From positions 1-7,799 of the forward strand of contig CALMCK010000290.1 in assembly GCA_937862845.1 (NCBI GenBank): 7,799 nucleotides of DNA, given 5' to 3'. Positions 6,069-7,799 of the stretch are shown in pieces. The notes below the pieces were generated by a model. That model had not been told where the DNA came from and ran no database searches. It saw only the letters and a list, made by a program, of their open reading frames with translations. How positions within the stretch are numbered: position 1 is the first letter of the stretch; each line of letters begins with the position of its first letter. A program made the translations under genes and the position numbers. The DNA comes from an uncultured Burkholderiaceae bacterium. Its GTDB lineage: Bacteria > Pseudomonadota > Gammaproteobacteria > Burkholderiales > Burkholderiaceae.

Positions 6069-6128
6069 AGCTTTGGAATGTTTCATTGACAAAGCACGGA
6101 ATGCTGTCACAGCAATTGGAAATCACTC

Positions 6129-7115
6129 ATGTTAACACTCAAAACCCTAAGCCACACCCACCACTGGCACGGCCGCATCGACGCCGTCGAGGGTGCGCTC
6201 GGCACGCGTTGGCATCAAATCATGCAAATGCCCACGAGCGATAATCTGAACCAAGCCATCGCCCTCATCGGCTTTAATTGCGACGCTGGCGTGGCGCGCA
6301 ACCACGGCCGTGTCGGTGCGGCGAAGGGCGCGGACGCGGTGCGTGCATTGCTCGGCGGTATGCCTGTGCATGAAGCGACGCGCTTGGTGGATGCGGGCAA
6401 TGTCGTGTGTGAGAACGATGACATGGAAGCCGCGCAAACAACATTTTCCGCGTCAATCGCCGAGCTGCTCGCGCAAAACACATTCCCCATCGCCATCGGC
6501 GGTGGCCACGAAATCGCCTATGGCACATTTGACGGCTTGGCGTTGCACCTACAAAACAAAACCAAACCACGCATCGGTATTCTCAACCTCGACGCACATT
6601 TTGATTTGCGCCTCAACGAAAATGAGCAGGGTGTTTTTCGAGGACATTCAGGCACACCGTTTCGTCAAATCGCTGAAGATTGCGCAGCACGTGACTGGGA
6701 TTTTAACTATTGTTGTCTGGGTGTTAGTCGATACGCCAATACCCCTGCGTTGTTTCAACGCGCAAATGATTTAAATGTCATTTATTGTTTGGACGAGGAC
6801 ATGGGGCTTTTGCAACGCGCAGATGTGTTGCAAACGGTGCTTGAGTTCACGCAAAGTATTGATTATTTGTATCTCACCATTGATTTGGATGTTTTACCGG
6901 CATCCGTGATGCCCGCTGTGTCAGCACCTGCGGCACGGGGCGTGGCGCTTGAGATTGCTGAGGCGGTTGTCGATGCTGCGATTGATTCGGGTAAATTGCT
7001 CGTGGCTGATTTGGCCGAATTCAATCCCACGTATGACATCGATCACCAAGGTGCGCGCGTTGCTGCGCGGCTCGTCGCACGATTGGCGAACCGTATGGCC
7101 AAGCAATTTTCATAA
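6129..7115 (+). CDS. hutG: Formimidoylglutamase (EC 3.5.3.8), arginase/ureohydrolase family
   Basis: Last step of the four-enzyme pathway: hydrolysis of N-formimidoyl-L-glutamate to L-glutamate and formamide by a binuclear Mn-type enzyme in the cytoplasm. The protein has 328 residues, normal for the family (about 310-330). The metal-site motifs are present: GGGHE at 124-128 (H127), DAHFD at 155-159 (D155, H157, D159) and TIDLD at 250-254 (D252, D254). VSAPAARG (264-271) and LAEFNPTYD (295-303) follow, as expected. The hut setting separates it from arginase and agmatinase. The ribosome site is weak (GGA at 6118-6120, 8 bases before ATG). hutI follows after 10 bp, so the two are surely cotranscribed. 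Codon choice is richer in C-ending codons in the first half than in the second. Confidence 0.95.
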   Translation: MLTLKTLSHTHHWHGRIDAVEGALGTRWHQIMQMPTSDNLNQAIALIGFNCDAGVARNHGRVGAAKGADAVRALLGGMPVHEATRLVDAGNVVCENDDMEAAQTTFSASIAELLAQNTFPIAIGGGHEIAYGTFDGLALHLQNKTKPRIGILNLDAHFDLRLNENEQGVFRGHSGTPFRQIAEDCAARDWDFNYCCLGVSRYANTPALFQRANDLNVIYCLDEDMGLLQRADVLQTVLEFTQSIDYLYLTIDLDVLPASVMPAVSAPAARGVALEIAEAVVDAAIDSGKLLVADLAEFNPTYDIDHQGARVAARLVARLANRMAKQFS

Positions 7116-7125
7116 AGGTAAAACC

Positions 7126-7799
7126 ATGGCCACAACACACTGGGATACGCTTTGGCTCAACGTCCACCTCGCCACCATGAGCGACGGCACGACGAGTTAT
7201 GGCGAAATCATGTACGGCGCACTCGCCATCAAAGATGGCAAAATTGCATGGCTCGGCGCGCAGAGCGACTTGCCCACTGATTACACAACGAGCCAAACCC
7301 ATGATGGCAACGGCGCGTGGATGACGCCGGGTCTCATTGACTGCCACACCCACATCGTCTACGCGGGCAACCGCAGCCACGAGTTTGAAGCGCGGCTCAA
7401 TGGCGTGGCGTATGAAGACATCGCCCGTGCAGGTGGCGGGATTTTATCGACCGTCAACGCCACCCGCGCTGCGTCGTTTGACGAATTGCTCAACCAATCT
7501 TTACCGCGCGTGCAGCGATTGTTGGCCGAAGGTGTGACCACACTCGAAATCAAATCGGGTTATGGTTTGACGACAGAATCCGAAGCCAACATGTTACGCG
7601 TTGCCCGCCACATCGGCGAGTTGTTCCCCGTCAGCGTGCGCACCACTTTTCTCGGCGCGCACGCTGTGCCACCTGAGTACCGAGACCGCGCGGATGACTA
7701 TATTGAGCATATCGTGAGTGAGATGTTGCCCGCATTGGCGCAGGAAGGGTTGGTGGATGCGGTCGATGCTTTTTGTGAAAACATTGGTTTCACATCGGT
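7126..7799 (+). CDS. hutI: Imidazolonepropionase (EC 3.5.2.7), N-terminal part (runs off window)
   Basis: Third step of the pathway: hydrolytic ring opening of 4-imidazolone-5-propionate to N-formimidoyl-L-glutamate. It belongs to the metal-dependent amidohydrolase superfamily. 224 complete codons are present of an expected 400 or so, so the 3' end lies beyond the window. Residues 1-65 form the N-terminal beta segment; MTPGLIDCHTHIVYAGNR (66-83) contains the metal-binding H74-x-H76 and the conserved R83. ARAGGGI (100-106), EIKSGYGL (141-148) and FLGAHAVP (175-182, H179) are further active-site segments of HutI proteins. An AAAGG ribosome site (7114-7118) overlaps the hutG stop codon, and the reading frame starts 10 bp after hutG. 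No stop or frameshift is seen up to position 7799. Confidence 0.95.
   Translation, partial: MATTHWDTLWLNVHLATMSDGTTSYGEIMYGALAIKDGKIAWLGAQSDLPTDYTTSQTHDGNGAWMTPGLIDCHTHIVYAGNRSHEFEARLNGVAYEDIARAGGGILSTVNATRAASFDELLNQSLPRVQRLLAEGVTTLEIKSGYGLTTESEANMLRVARHIGELFPVSVRTTFLGAHAVPPEYRDRADDYIEHIVSEMLPALAQEGLVDAVDAFCENIGFTS

Noticed and set aside
6086..6113. Possible hutG promoter: TTGACA at 6086-6091 with a GCTGTCACAGC dyad at 6103-6113
   Set aside because: No -10-like hexamer occurs at 16-18 bp spacing, and the dyad does not fit the TGTA-N2-TACA operator. Too weak to annotate.

Overview
The window carries a histidine-utilisation (hut) locus from a proteobacterium, most likely a betaproteobacterium. 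I base that on two flanking genes whose proteins look like DUF1841 and DUF2322 families, which I associate mainly with beta- and some gammaproteobacteria, on moderate G+C, and on the HutC-type regulation. Genus cannot be read from the sequence.

Layout. The left part is on the minus strand: the N-terminal part of a DUF2322-like gene (runs off position 1), a DUF1841-like gene (309-743), and the repressor gene hutC (905-1606). A divergent regulatory region of about 170 bp follows. It holds a good sigma70-type promoter with a perfect TGTATATACA operator lying between its -35 and -10 boxes. Everything to the right is on the plus strand: hutU (urocanase, 1775-3478), hutH (histidine ammonia-lyase, 3667-5211), a possible 28-residue membrane peptide (5340-5426), an unrecognised 110-residue two-helix membrane protein (5552-5884), hutG (formimidoylglutamase, 6129-7115) and the first 224 codons of hutI (imidazolonepropionase, 7126 to the window end).

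Pathway. HutH converts histidine to urocanate, HutU converts urocanate to imidazolonepropionate, HutI opens it to N-formimidoyl-glutamate, and HutG hydrolyses that to glutamate and formamide. This is the four-enzyme version of the pathway; no HutF-type deiminase is seen. HutC presumably represses hutU and its downstream genes until urocanate accumulates.

What is unusual is the spacing. hutG and hutI are 10 bp apart, but hutU-hutH and especially hutH-hutG are separated by gaps filled with small repeats. One family with GTARGG...TTGCCCTCAA ends appears three times (776-889, 3492-3631, and one-ended at 5228-5310). A different nested inverted repeat sits before hutG (5957-6068), and a REP-like hairpin sits at 5468-5516. 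The two membrane ORFs lie among these repeats. I see no wholly new system. The points most worth following up are the repeat family, the tiny membrane ORF and the unassigned membrane protein inside the hut cluster.
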